Assembly (NCBI RefSeq): GCF_900107745.1
Contig: NZ_FNRO01000001.1
Location: 124,001 to 188,000, forward strand
Source of the DNA: Variovorax sp. YR216
GTDB lineage: Bacteria > Pseudomonadota > Gammaproteobacteria > Burkholderiales > Burkholderiaceae_C
Reading direction: 5' to 3'
DNA: 64,000 bases
Shown: positions 38,905 through 46,931 of the stretch, piece after piece
Layout: each line of letters starts with the position of its first letter
Position numbering within the stretch: position 1 is the stretch's first letter
Made by a program: the position numbers and the translations under genes
The notes under the pieces: generated by a model
Told to the model about the DNA's origin: nothing
Seen by the model: only the letters and a program-made list of their open reading frames with translations
The model's database searches: none

Positions 38905-39860
38905 CAGAAATAACCGTCCTTCTTGCGCTTTTCCATCGAAGCTTCAGAGGTTTTGTCGTCCATGCGTGTCGCACCGCGCTCGCTCACGTCGGCGGCGAGC
39001 GTCTCGACCACCACGTCGGCCGCATCAGCCGCAAGGCTTTCCACCGGGCAGGTGCAGGTGATGTCGCCCACGGTGCGGAAGCGCACGTCGCGCACTTCGA
39101 CCTTTTCATCGTCGCGCGGCGGCGTGAGTTCGGTCACCGGCACCAGCAGGCCGCGGCGCTCGACCACTTCGCGCTTGTGGGTGTAGTAGATCGAGGGCAG
39201 GGCGATGTGTTCGCGCTCGATGTATTGCCAGACGTCGAGCTCGGTCCAGTTCGAGATCGGGAATACGCGGAAGTGCTCGCCCGGTGCAAGGCGCGTGTTG
39301 AAAAGCGTCCACAGCTCGGGCCGCTGGTCCTTGGGCTGCCACTGGCCGAAGCTGTCGCGGTGCGAAAAGATGCGTTCCTTGGCGCGGGCCTTTTCCTCGT
39401 CGCGTCGCGCGCCGCCGATCAGCGCATCGAAGCGGAATTCCTCGATGGCTTCGAGCAGCGTCACCGACTGGTGAACGTTGCGCGATTCGCCCGGATGCGC
39501 AAGCCGCACCGTGCCGCGCTTCATCGAATCCTCGACGCTGCGCACGATCAGTTCGGCGCCCAGTTCATCGGCGCGCTGGTCACGGAAGTCCGTCACTTCG
39601 GGGAAGTTGTGGCCCGTGTCGATCATCAGCAGCGGGTACGGAATGCGGCCGATGCCGAAAGCCTTTTCCGCGCACTTCAGCAGCACCAGCGAATCCTTGC
39701 CGCCGGAGAACAGCAGCGTCGGCCGCTCGAAGGAGGCCGCGACTTCGCGCAGGATGAAGATGGTTTCTTCTTCGAGCGCATCGAGGTGGGTGTTGGACAG
39801 GCGCGCGAGCGACTGCGAGGTGGTTTGCAGCAGCAGGTCGTGTTCGGTACGGGCGTTCAT
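38904..39860 (-). CDS. cysD: Sulfate adenylyltransferase subunit 2
   Basis: The 318-residue ATP pyrophosphatase of the PAPS reductase superfamily has the PP-loop LLFSGGKDSLVLLKCAEKAF, LIVRSVEDSM..RGTVRLAHPGES and the NWTELDVWQYIEREHI block. It makes APS from sulfate and ATP with CysN. The ATG at 39860 is preceded by a suitable AGCGCCCC context; the longer frame upstream overlaps the cysH tail. Confidence 0.95.
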   Translation of the reverse strand: MNARTEHDLLLQTTSQSLARLSNTHLDALEEETIFILREVAASFERPTLLFSGGKDSLVLLKCAEKAFGIGRIPYPLLMIDTGHNFPEVTDFRDQRADELGAELIVRSVEDSMKRGTVRLAHPGESRNVHQSVTLLEAIEEFRFDALIGGARRDEEKARAKERIFSHRDSFGQWQPKDQRPELWTLFNTRLAPGEHFRVFPISNWTELDVWQYIEREHIALPSIYYTHKREVVERRGLLVPVTELTPPRDDEKVEVRDVRFRTVGDITCTCPVESLAADAADVVVETLAADVSERGATRMDDKTSEASMEKRKKDGYF

Positions 39861-39903
39861 GGGGATGGGGCGCTCAGAAAACATTGTTGGGGACGGGGCG
39901 AAC

Positions 39904-40524
39904 TCAGTGCGAGAGGTGCAGCCCGCACTCCCGGTTGTCCTCGCCCTTGGTCGGATCCACGTAATCGAAGTTGTTCGGCAGGCCATGCGCCTGGCAGTAC
40001 TCGTACAGATCCTTGGAAGACCAATGCAAGAGCGGCGCGACCTTGATCAGGCCATCGGGGTTGATGCTGACCGGATCCATCTGCGCGCGCACCGCGGTGT
40101 CGGTGGCCCGCAGTGCGGTGAACCAGACCTTCGGCGCCATTTGGCGCAGCGCGCGGGCGAAGGGCTCCAGCTTGACCTCCTCGGTGAAGGCGGCGTGGCG
40201 CGGATCGTCGAGCGCCGGCGTCGGGCCTTCCACCGCTTCGCGATGTGCGCGCGAACGCCGCGGCACGAAGATGCGCAGGTCCAGATCGAGCAGCTTGGTC
40301 ACTTCGTCGGCGAAGCGGTAGGTGGCCTCGGTGTTGTAGCCGTTGTCCATCCAGACCACCGGCACGTCAGGCTTCGCGCGCGTGACCATGTGCAGGATCA
40401 CCGCTTCGAAGGGCCGGAAGTTGGTGGTGATGATCGCCGGCTGGCCCAGGCCGATGGCCCAGTCCACGAGGCCTTCGGCGTTGCGGCCGAACTTGGCGTT
40501 GACTTGTGCGAGATCGATGCTCAT
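39904..40524 (-). CDS. cysH: Phosphoadenylyl-sulfate reductase-family protein lacking the Fe-S cysteines
   Basis: The 206-residue adenosine-sulfate reductase has the P-loop-like TTNFRPFEAVILHMVTRAKP, a TALRATDTAVRAQ loop and ends in ECGLH, the C-terminal catalytic Cys of the family. Only two Cys are present. The paired CC and CxxC cysteines that bind [4Fe-4S] in APS reductases are absent, as in the PAPS-specific E. coli-type enzyme. No cysC is present in the window, so whether it uses APS or PAPS is open. It lies between DUF934 and cysD. Confidence 0.86.
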   Translation of the reverse strand: MSIDLAQVNAKFGRNAEGLVDWAIGLGQPAIITTNFRPFEAVILHMVTRAKPDVPVVWMDNGYNTEATYRFADEVTKLLDLDLRIFVPRRSRAHREAVEGPTPALDDPRHAAFTEEVKLEPFARALRQMAPKVWFTALRATDTAVRAQMDPVSINPDGLIKVAPLLHWSSKDLYEYCQAHGLPNNFDYVDPTKGEDNRECGLHLSH

Positions 40525-40555
40525 TTGACGAGGATTCCGATGAAGGCTGGGCCGC

Positions 40556-40948
40556 TCAGGCGCGTGTGAACAACGGGGCGGCTTCCACCGCGTCGCCCTG
40601 GTAGTAGGCGGCGAAGCGGTCGAACTGGCGCTGCGCGGCCGTGGCGTCCACGCCTTCCTTCAGCACAGCGCTGGAGAAACCCGTGCGCTGCATCTGGACG
40701 AGCTGGTCGATCAGCACATCGCCCGTGGCGCGGATGTCGCCCTTGAAGCCGAGGCGGCGGCGCAGCAGGTAGGCCTGGCTGTAGGCCCGGCCATCGGTGA
40801 ACTTCGGGAAGTCGAGGTCGATGCGCTCCACGTCGTCGAGGCACACCTCGATCGCCAGCGGATCGGCGTCGTTCGTCAGTTGCAGGACGTTCGGCTCGCC
40901 GTTGTCGACGTGCTCTTCGGCGGCGAGGATCTTCAGGGTCTTGTTCAT
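40556..40948 (-). CDS. DUF934 protein (CysI-associated)
   Basis: The 130-residue protein has the DUF934 core LDLDFPKFTDGRAYSQAYLL, then GFKGDIRATGDVLIDQL and a second part with FDRFAAYYQGD. DUF934 genes sit next to cysI-type sulfite reductases in many proteobacteria and are thought to support sulfite reduction, but their biochemical role is unknown. The ATG at 40948 overlaps the cysI stop (ATGA), showing translational coupling. Confidence 0.92.
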   Translation of the reverse strand: MNKTLKILAAEEHVDNGEPNVLQLTNDADPLAIEVCLDDVERIDLDFPKFTDGRAYSQAYLLRRRLGFKGDIRATGDVLIDQLVQMQRTGFSSAVLKEGVDATAAQRQFDRFAAYYQGDAVEAAPLFTRA

Positions 40949-42726
40949 GCTGCGGCCTCCTCGACCTTGAAACGTGCCGCGTTGGCGGCGGTCTTGAAGG
41001 GCTCGATGCCCACGCGCCGCAGTGCATCGATGAAGGATTCGCCGGATTCGCGCGTGTCGCGGTAGGTGTTGAGCACCGCTTCGATCACGCCGGGCACTTC
41101 GGTCGCCGAGAACGACGGGCCCACGACCTTGCCGGCCTGCGCCGGTCCGCTCAGGTCCGAGCCGTCCGAGCCGCCGAGCGTGACCTGGTACCACTCCTTG
41201 CCGTCCTTGTCGACGCCGAGGATGCCGATGTGGCCGCTGTGGTGGTGACCGCAGGAGTTGATGCAGCCGCTGATGTGCAGGTCGATCTCGCCGAGGTCGT
41301 CGAGTTCGTCGAGGTCCTGGTAGCGCTCGGTGATCGCTTCGGCGATCGGGATGGAGCGGGCATTGGCCAGCGCGCAGAAGTCGCCACCAGGGCAGGCGAT
41401 CATGTCGGTCAGCAGGTGCACGTTGGCGCTCGCGAAGCCGGCTTCGCGGGCGGCGAGCCACAGCGCGTGCAGGTCTTCGGCATGCACCCAGGGCAGCAGC
41501 ACGTTCTGGTCGTGCGTCACGCGGGCCTCGCCGGCGCTGAAGCGGTCGGCCAGGGTCGCGACGGTTTCGAGCTGCTCGGCCGATGCGTCGCCGGGCGCCT
41601 GCAGGCGGCGCTTGAAGGACAGCGTCACGGCACGCAGGGCGGGGTTCTTGTGCGGCGCGACGTTGCGGGCCAGCCAGCGCGCGAACATGACGTCGTCGGC
41701 GGCCTGGGCGCGCAGCTCGGCATCGGTTTCCTCGGCGCTGCGGAACACGCGGGTCGCGAGCGTCGGCGGCACGAAGGAGGCGCTCACGCGGTCCAGCTCG
41801 GCCTGCGAGATGGTGTGCGGCGCGCCGTCGTGTTCGAGGATCTGCTTGTACTCGGCCTCGACGTCGTCGATGTAGACCTGTCCTTCGGCCTTCACGAGGA
41901 TCTTGATGCGCGCCTTGTAGATGTTGTCGCGGCGGCCGTAGCGGTTGTAGACCCGGATCACCGCTTCGAGGTAATTCATGATCTGGTTCCACGGCAGGAA
42001 CTCGCGCAGCACGGTGCCGATGATCGGCGTGCGGCCCATGCCGCCACCGACCTGCACGCGAAAGCCGAGCTCGCCCTTGTCGTTCTTGACGAGGCGCAGA
42101 CCCACGTCATGCCAGCCGGTCGCGGCGCGGTCTTCGGCGGCACCGGTGATCGCTATCTTGAACTTGCGCGGCAGGAAGGCGAACTCGGGGTGCAGCGTGC
42201 TCCACTGGCGCATGATTTCGGCGAAGGGGCGCGGATCGGCCACTTCGTCGACCGCGACGCCGGCACGTTCGTCGCTCGTGATGTTGCGGATGCAATTGCC
42301 GCTGGTCTGGATGCCGTGCATGTCGACCGAGGCGAGCAGGTCCATCACGTCTGCCGACTTGGAAAGCGGAATCCAGTTGTACTGGACGTTCTGGCGCGTG
42401 GTGAAGTGAGCGTAGTGCGTCGGCAGCTTGTGCGAGCCGAGCTTGCCTTGCGTGGCCACGGCGTTCTTGTAGACCTCGGCCTCCGGCTCGTCGTACTCGC
42501 GGGCGATCTTCGCGAGCACGCGCAGCTGCTTGCTCGACAGCTCGCCGTAGGGCACCGCCACGCGCAGCATCGGTGCGTAGCGCTGCACATACCAGCCGTT
42601 CTGCAGGCGCAGGGGACGGAATTCATCCTCGGACAGCTTGCCCGTCTGCCAGCGTTCGAGCTGGTCGCGGAATTGCGCCGCGCGCAGGTGCACGAACTGG
42701 CGGTCGAAATCTGTGTATTGGTACAT
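40945..42726 (-). CDS. cysI: Ferredoxin-type sulfite reductase hemoprotein (nitrite/sulfite reductase family)
   Basis: The 593-residue product has two ferredoxin-like N-terminal lobes and the siroheme-[4Fe-4S] ligands CPGGDFC (about residue 440) and CINSCGHHH. It belongs to the ferredoxin-dependent nitrite/sulfite reductase group. No cysJ flavoprotein lies nearby, and fdxA and fnr are in the same leftward run, so ferredoxin is the probable electron donor. It reduces sulfite to sulfide with six electrons. The ATG at 42726 is the first gene of the leftward operon. Confidence 0.93.
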   Translation of the reverse strand: MYQYTDFDRQFVHLRAAQFRDQLERWQTGKLSEDEFRPLRLQNGWYVQRYAPMLRVAVPYGELSSKQLRVLAKIAREYDEPEAEVYKNAVATQGKLGSHKLPTHYAHFTTRQNVQYNWIPLSKSADVMDLLASVDMHGIQTSGNCIRNITSDERAGVAVDEVADPRPFAEIMRQWSTLHPEFAFLPRKFKIAITGAAEDRAATGWHDVGLRLVKNDKGELGFRVQVGGGMGRTPIIGTVLREFLPWNQIMNYLEAVIRVYNRYGRRDNIYKARIKILVKAEGQVYIDDVEAEYKQILEHDGAPHTISQAELDRVSASFVPPTLATRVFRSAEETDAELRAQAADDVMFARWLARNVAPHKNPALRAVTLSFKRRLQAPGDASAEQLETVATLADRFSAGEARVTHDQNVLLPWVHAEDLHALWLAAREAGFASANVHLLTDMIACPGGDFCALANARSIPIAEAITERYQDLDELDDLGEIDLHISGCINSCGHHHSGHIGILGVDKDGKEWYQVTLGGSDGSDLSGPAQAGKVVGPSFSATEVPGVIEAVLNTYRDTRESGESFIDALRRVGIEPFKTAANAARFKVEEAAA

Positions 42727-42826
42727 CGTGTGTCAGTTGTTGAAGGCAGTGCGTCCACCGGCCCCGGTCAACGAGGCGGCAACTTTAGAAGCGCTCCTTA
42801 TGGAAACAAACTATTTTTTGGTTCGC

Positions 42827-42899
42827 GCTTTATGCGGATAAGCATATTCGCCAGTCTCCATGCGGGTTTGCGGGCGATTGGTTGCTTATTCGGGATAAG
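42827..42899 (-). promoter_or_regulatory. Inverted repeats upstream of cysI, candidate CysB-type sites
   Basis: TTATGCGGATAA (42830-42841) and CTTATTCGGGATAAG (42885-42899) are inverted repeats sharing TTAT/ATAA arms. GCTTTATGC (42827-42835) recurs upstream of sbp at 57874-57882. They lie about 100-175 bases before cysI. LysR-type sulfur regulators (CysB, Cbl) bind AT-rich half-sites of this kind, so control by CysB is inferred. Confidence 0.45.
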
Positions 42900-42975
42900 G
42901 CGGACGGGACTGGAATCGCCGTCTTGCGCGGCTGGGCCGCACTCGAAACCGGGCGAATTCTAGGGTCGGGAATTT

Positions 42976-43136
42976 CCCTACCGGCTGCGGCCGGGCCTGA
43001 AGTTCTTCGCGCAGATCAATAACCTGTTCGACCGCAAGTACACGACCGGCGCTTTCCGCTGGTGCACGCGACCTTCCTGGCGCCGGGGGCGCTGCGCACG
43101 GCCTGGCTTGGCGTGCGCTACGGCTTCGGAAGCTGA
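42976..43136 (+). pseudogene. Remnant of a TonB-dependent receptor C-terminus
   Basis: On the plus strand bases 42991-43053 read PGLKFFAQINNLFDRKYTTGA, the classic receptor beta-strand, and then, shifted by two bases, TFLAPGALRTAWLGVRYGFGS with a stop at 43134. Both halves are family-like but the phase is broken and there is no N-terminal part or start. It is a decayed 3' fragment of a siderophore or nutrient receptor gene. Confidence 0.7.
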
Positions 43137-43137
43137 C

Positions 43138-43752
43138 CTACAGCACGAACTGCGTGACGGCAACGTAGTGGCACAGCGTGCCGCCGATCACGAACAGGTG
43201 CCACGTGCCATGGGCATGGCGCCAGCCGCGTGGATTGGCATAAAAGATCGTCCCCGCCGAATAGAGCACGGCGCCCGTCAGCACCCACGCGACGGCGACG
43301 CCGTCGAGCCGCTCGATGAGCGGTCCGAGCACCAGCGCGCCGACCCAGCCCATGCCCAGGTAGATGAGCAGCGAAGGCTTCGGCGCATTGCCCGGTCGCA
43401 TCTCGCGGCCGATGCCGACGATCGCCGCGGCCCAGATGCCCGCAAGCAGCGCCCAGCCCCACGGCCCGTGGAGAGTGACCAGCGCGAAGGGCGTGTAGCT
43501 GCCCGCGATGAGCAGGTAGATCGCGCAATGATCGGCCCGCTGCCAGAACAGCTTCATCGGCCCGCGCGTGCTATGGAAGAGGGTCGAGGCGGCGTACAGC
43601 ACCATCATCGACACGCCGAACACGAGCGCGCTGGCCGTCTTGGCCGGATCGTCGCCGGTCATGGTCTTCGAGATCAGCATGGCGGACCCGGCGGTTGCCA
43701 GAAGAAATCCGCACAGGTGGCTGTAGCCGTTGAAGCGTTCACCGTGGTACAT
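43138..43752 (-). CDS. trhA: TrhA/hemolysin III family membrane protein (PAQR)
   Basis: The 204-residue protein has seven hydrophobic helices and the PAQR/hemolysin III motifs: YHGERFNGYSHLCGF at the start, STLFHS at helix two, CAIYLLIAGSYTPFAL and HLFVIGGTLCHYVAV near the end, with conserved Ser/His/Asp metal-binding positions. E. coli TrhA affects membrane fluidity. Two longer in-frame starts exist (43815, 43842), but the ATG at 43752 begins the conserved domain and has AAGGATC upstream. Confidence 0.88.
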   Translation of the reverse strand: MYHGERFNGYSHLCGFLLATAGSAMLISKTMTGDDPAKTASALVFGVSMMVLYAASTLFHSTRGPMKLFWQRADHCAIYLLIAGSYTPFALVTLHGPWGWALLAGIWAAAIVGIGREMRPGNAPKPSLLIYLGMGWVGALVLGPLIERLDGVAVAWVLTGAVLYSAGTIFYANPRGWRHAHGTWHLFVIGGTLCHYVAVTQFVL

Positions 43753-44128
43753 GATCCTTGCCCCAGGTGTTGCAGGTCCCAGCCGCAGCGTGCAACTGCG
43801 CTGCGGTGACGTCATGAGACACCTGTTTACGTATTCACACATCCACCGTTGGCGCTGGCAGATCGGCAGGGGGTCACACCTTCACGGTAGCGACCTCTGC
43901 CGATCGGCAGAGCACGGCGGAAAAGGTGCGTATGGCCTCTGGTCAAGCGGGCAGGTCAGCGGCGCTCGCCGAAGACCAGGCTGAACTGGCGCGGGTCCGA
44001 TTTCGGATGGCCGTGCTCCGTCTCATCCTCGCCGGGATGCGGCTCGCCGGCGATGAGCGCGCGGCAACATTGCTTGCAGGGGCGATCGGCCGTGAAGTGA
44101 AATGGCGGCCCGACACAAAGGAGACCGC
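43753..44128. other. 376-base gap with a perfect palindrome and a startless coding-like frame
   Basis: An 18-bp perfect palindrome, CTCTGCCGATCGGCAGAG, lies at 43895-43912, and a related half CAGATCGGCAG at 43859-43869. On the minus strand an open frame of 61 codons (44138 down to the stop at 43956-43958) reads [20 protein letters not shown] onward, with nearly all codons ending in G or C. However, it has no ATG, GTG or TTG between its flanking stop and that segment. It may be a truncated gene or use an unusual start. AAAGGAG at 44118-44124 is the ribosome-binding site of the next gene. Confidence 0.45.
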
Positions 44129-45067
44129 ATGCCCGTGTTCAACACCGTCGTGATCGACAAGGACCCCGCTCATCCACGCATCGCGCGGCTGCTGCTGAAT
44201 CGGCCGGAAAAGCTCAACGCCATCGGCGAGACCACGCCGTCGGACATCCGGCAGGCCGTCGCCTGGGCGCAGGCCGAGGACGAGGTGCATGTCATCGTCG
44301 TCGAAGGCGCCGGTCGCGCCTTCTGCGCGGGCTACGACCTGGGCGACTATGCGGAGGGCCACGTCGACCGCGCAGGCGGCGATCACCCGTGCCGGCAGGA
44401 GAAGACGCCCTGGGATCCGATGCTCGACTACGCGGCGATGAAGGGCAACACGGACGACTTCATGTCGCTCTGGCGCTGCACCAAGCCGACCATCGCCAAG
44501 GTGCACGGCTACGCGGTCGCGGGCGGCAGCGACATCGCCCTGTGCTGCGACCTGCTGGTGATGGCCGACGACGCGAAGATCGGCTACATGCCCACCCGCG
44601 TCTGGGGCTGCCCGACGACCGCGATGTGGACCTACCGGCTGGGCGCGATGCGGGCCAAGCAACTCATGTTCACGGGCGACACCATCACCGGTGCACAGGC
44701 CGCTGATTGGGGCCTCGCCAACTTTGCGGTTCCGGCCGGCGAGCTGGACGAGGCCACGCTGAGGCTGGCGCAGCGCATCGCCGGTGTGCCGCGCTCGCAT
44801 CTCATGATGCACAAGCTGGTGGTCAACCAGGTCTGGCTCTCGATGGGGCTGGAGCAGTCGCAGATGTTCGCCACGGTGTTCGACGGCATCACCCGCCACA
44901 ACCCCGAGGGCCTGTGGTTCCGTCGGCAGGCCGAGGTCGAAGGCTTCAAGAGCGCCGTGGCCTGGCGCGACAGCGGGCGGCCGATTCCCGAAGGCGACGA
45001 GGCGAGGGCCCTGGTGGCCGAACTCGAAGCGCGCCTGGCAGAGGCTCGGGCGGCCGCCAGACCGTAG
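44129..45067 (+). CDS. Crotonase/enoyl-CoA hydratase family protein
   Basis: The 312-residue product has the crotonase fold with [18 protein letters not shown], the oxyanion-hole [15 protein letters not shown] and [28 protein letters not shown]. The typical Glu of enoyl-CoA hydratases in the second motif is not clearly kept (a GCPTTAMWT segment replaces it), so hydratase activity is not assured; other crotonases act as isomerases, hydrolases or decarboxylases. An AAAGGAG precedes the ATG at 44129. Confidence 0.88.
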   Translation: MPVFNTVVIDKDPAHPRIARLLLNRPEKLNAIGETTPSDIRQAVAWAQAEDEVHVIVVEGAGRAFCAGYDLGDYAEGHVDRAGGDHPCRQEKTPWDPMLDYAAMKGNTDDFMSLWRCTKPTIAKVHGYAVAGGSDIALCCDLLVMADDAKIGYMPTRVWGCPTTAMWTYRLGAMRAKQLMFTGDTITGAQAADWGLANFAVPAGELDEATLRLAQRIAGVPRSHLMMHKLVVNQVWLSMGLEQSQMFATVFDGITRHNPEGLWFRRQAEVEGFKSAVAWRDSGRPIPEGDEARALVAELEARLAEARAAARP

Positions 45068-45144
45068 CAACTGGCGCCGAAACGCGCCTGCGCCGGCACC
45101 GGGCCAAATGTCTACCGCCTTCGCGGTATGGACCTATACGTTTA

Positions 45145-45157
45145 TATGTAATACATA
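45145..45157. promoter_or_regulatory. AT-rich inverted repeat upstream of a small gene
   Basis: TATGTA-A-TACATA is perfectly symmetrical, within an AT-rich patch (TTTATATGTAATACATAA) that stands out from its high-GC surroundings. It lies 39 bases before the next start and resembles GntR or PadR operators, but no regulator gene is nearby. Confidence 0.35.
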
Positions 45158-45195
45158 AGTAGTCTTGAAGATGCTCCGAAACTTCAGGAGGACGT

Positions 45196-45456
45196 GTGCA
45201 GCGCGAAAGGAGAGGCGAGCTGACCCAGCTCTACCAGGCCGTTGTCGTGAGTCGCCTCGCGGTGGAAGCTGCGCGCGGGGAACTCATCGAGGCGCTGGGC
45301 GATTGGCTCTGCGGTGCCGACACGCTGCCGCCGGGGTCGCTGGAGATGCAGGCGCTCGCGCGCCTTTGCGAAGCACAAGAGAAGGCCGAGGCGGAATACG
45401 CGAAATGCGTTTCGGCGCTGTCCGAGAAGCTCGTCCAGCGCGCCCGGGTCGCGTGA
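45196..45456 (+). CDS. Hypothetical coiled-coil protein, 86 residues
   Basis: I do not recognise this protein. It is helical and amphipathic (QLYQAVVVSRLAVEAARGEL, then LARLCEAQEKAEAEYAKCV), with two cysteines and no membrane helix. A GTG at 45196 follows AGGAGG with a 4-base spacer, a strong but close ribosome-binding site. The AT-rich promoter-like region upstream supports it as a real gene. Confidence 0.6.
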   Translation: MQRERRGELTQLYQAVVVSRLAVEAARGELIEALGDWLCGADTLPPGSLEMQALARLCEAQEKAEAEYAKCVSALSEKLVQRARVA

Positions 45457-45472
45457 AGGCGCCCGGAAAGTT

Positions 45473-46927
45473 TCAGAACGACCCGAAGGTCGACCCCAGC
45501 ACGATGACCGCAACCAGCGCCAGCAGCGCGCCGACGATGCCCACCATCACGATGTCGAAGTAGCTCTCCTTGTGGCCCGTGCCGCACACGGCAAGCAGCG
45601 TGACCACCGCGCCGTTGTGCGGAAGGCTGTCGAGCGTCCCCGCGCCGATCACCGCAACCCGGTGCATCAGCGCCGGATCCAGCCCGGTCGCGGCGGCCAG
45701 CTGCATGTAGGTCGCGCCGAGCGCATCGAGCGCGATCGTCAGCCCGCCCGAGGCCGAACCGGTGAGCGCGGCGAGGATGTTGGTCGACAGCGCCAGCGAC
45801 ACCAGCGGCCCGCCGCCGATGCCCAGCACCCATTCGCGCACCATCTCGAAAGCCGGCATCGCGGCCACCACCGCGCCGAAGCCCACGAGGCTCGCCACCG
45901 ACACCACCGGCAGCACCGAGGCATTGGCACCCGCGTCGACCGTCTCCCGCAGCGAAGGCAGCCGGTTCCAGTTGCAGGCGATCAGCACCACGATCGCCGC
46001 CATCAGCGCCACCAGCACCGCCCAGACGCCGCCCACGTTGGCGATCGAGATCCCGCCGAAGCGCGCCTCGGCGAGGTAATCGGTATCGAGCCGCGGCAGC
46101 ACCACCAGCGCCATCAGCAGATTGACCAGGACGACCACGATCAGAGGCAGCAGGGCGATGAAGACGCCGGGCTCCCTGTCGCTGTGACCGCCGCGCGTGG
46201 CCTCGGCGGGATCGAAGCTGCCCGACGTGCTAGCGCGCTCGCGCACGACCGGGTCGGCGGAGGCGTCCATGTGCTTGTCCACCGTGACGGCGCCGAAGCC
46301 TTCGCCGGCCTTGCGCGCGACGTTCTCGGCGCGGCGCAGCCACCACATCCCGAAGCCCAGCATGATCACGGCGGCGATCACGCCCAGTCCCGGCGCGGCG
46401 AAGGCGGTGGTGCCGAAGAAGGGCATCGGGATCGCGTTCTGGATCGCCGGCGTGCCTGGCAGCGCGGACATCGTGAAGGTCGACGTGCCGAGCGCGATCG
46501 CTGCAGGCATCAACCGCGCGGGCACGTTGGCCGCGCGGAACAGCGCCTGCGCCATCGGCGCGAGCACGAAGAAGGCGACGAAGAGGCTGACCCCGCCGTA
46601 CGTCACCATCGCACCCGCCAGCACGACCGCGAGCATCGCCCGCTGCGGGCCGAGTTTCTCGGTCATGAAGCGCGCGATGGTCTGCACCGAGCCGCTGTCG
46701 TCCATGAGCTTGCCGAAGATCGCGCCGAGCAGGAAGAGCGGAAAGAAGCTCGCCAGGAAACCCGCCGCGGAGCCCATGAAGGTCTGCGTCCAGTGCGCGA
46801 GCAGCGGCTCGCCCGCGAAGAGTGCCGCGATGATCGCCGCGAGCGGCGCGAGCACCAGCACGCTCCAGCCCCGGTACGACAGCCAGATCAGCAGACCGAG
46901 GCCGACGAAGATTCCTGCGAGTCCCAT
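45473..46927 (-). CDS. GntP-family permease
   Basis: The 484-residue membrane protein has about 12-14 helices and the GntP blocks WVLVLAPLAAIIAALF-like N-terminus, GALMAGAMVTYGGVSLFVA region and the C-terminal GAGTLDSLPHNGAVVTLLAVCG. GntP members carry gluconate and other sugar or organic acids. The ATG at 46927 starts the first helix. It is followed on the same strand by the patatin gene, 4 bases away, suggesting an operon. Confidence 0.85.
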   Translation of the reverse strand: MGLAGIFVGLGLLIWLSYRGWSVLVLAPLAAIIAALFAGEPLLAHWTQTFMGSAAGFLASFFPLFLLGAIFGKLMDDSGSVQTIARFMTEKLGPQRAMLAVVLAGAMVTYGGVSLFVAFFVLAPMAQALFRAANVPARLMPAAIALGTSTFTMSALPGTPAIQNAIPMPFFGTTAFAAPGLGVIAAVIMLGFGMWWLRRAENVARKAGEGFGAVTVDKHMDASADPVVRERASTSGSFDPAEATRGGHSDREPGVFIALLPLIVVVLVNLLMALVVLPRLDTDYLAEARFGGISIANVGGVWAVLVALMAAIVVLIACNWNRLPSLRETVDAGANASVLPVVSVASLVGFGAVVAAMPAFEMVREWVLGIGGGPLVSLALSTNILAALTGSASGGLTIALDALGATYMQLAAATGLDPALMHRVAVIGAGTLDSLPHNGAVVTLLAVCGTGHKESYFDIVMVGIVGALLALVAVIVLGSTFGSF

Positions 46928-46931
46928 ACGC

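Noticed and set aside
43926..44153. 75-codon plus-strand frame running into the crotonase gene
   Set aside because: It overlaps the crotonase start and ribosome-binding site, and the opposite-strand frame looks more coding-like.
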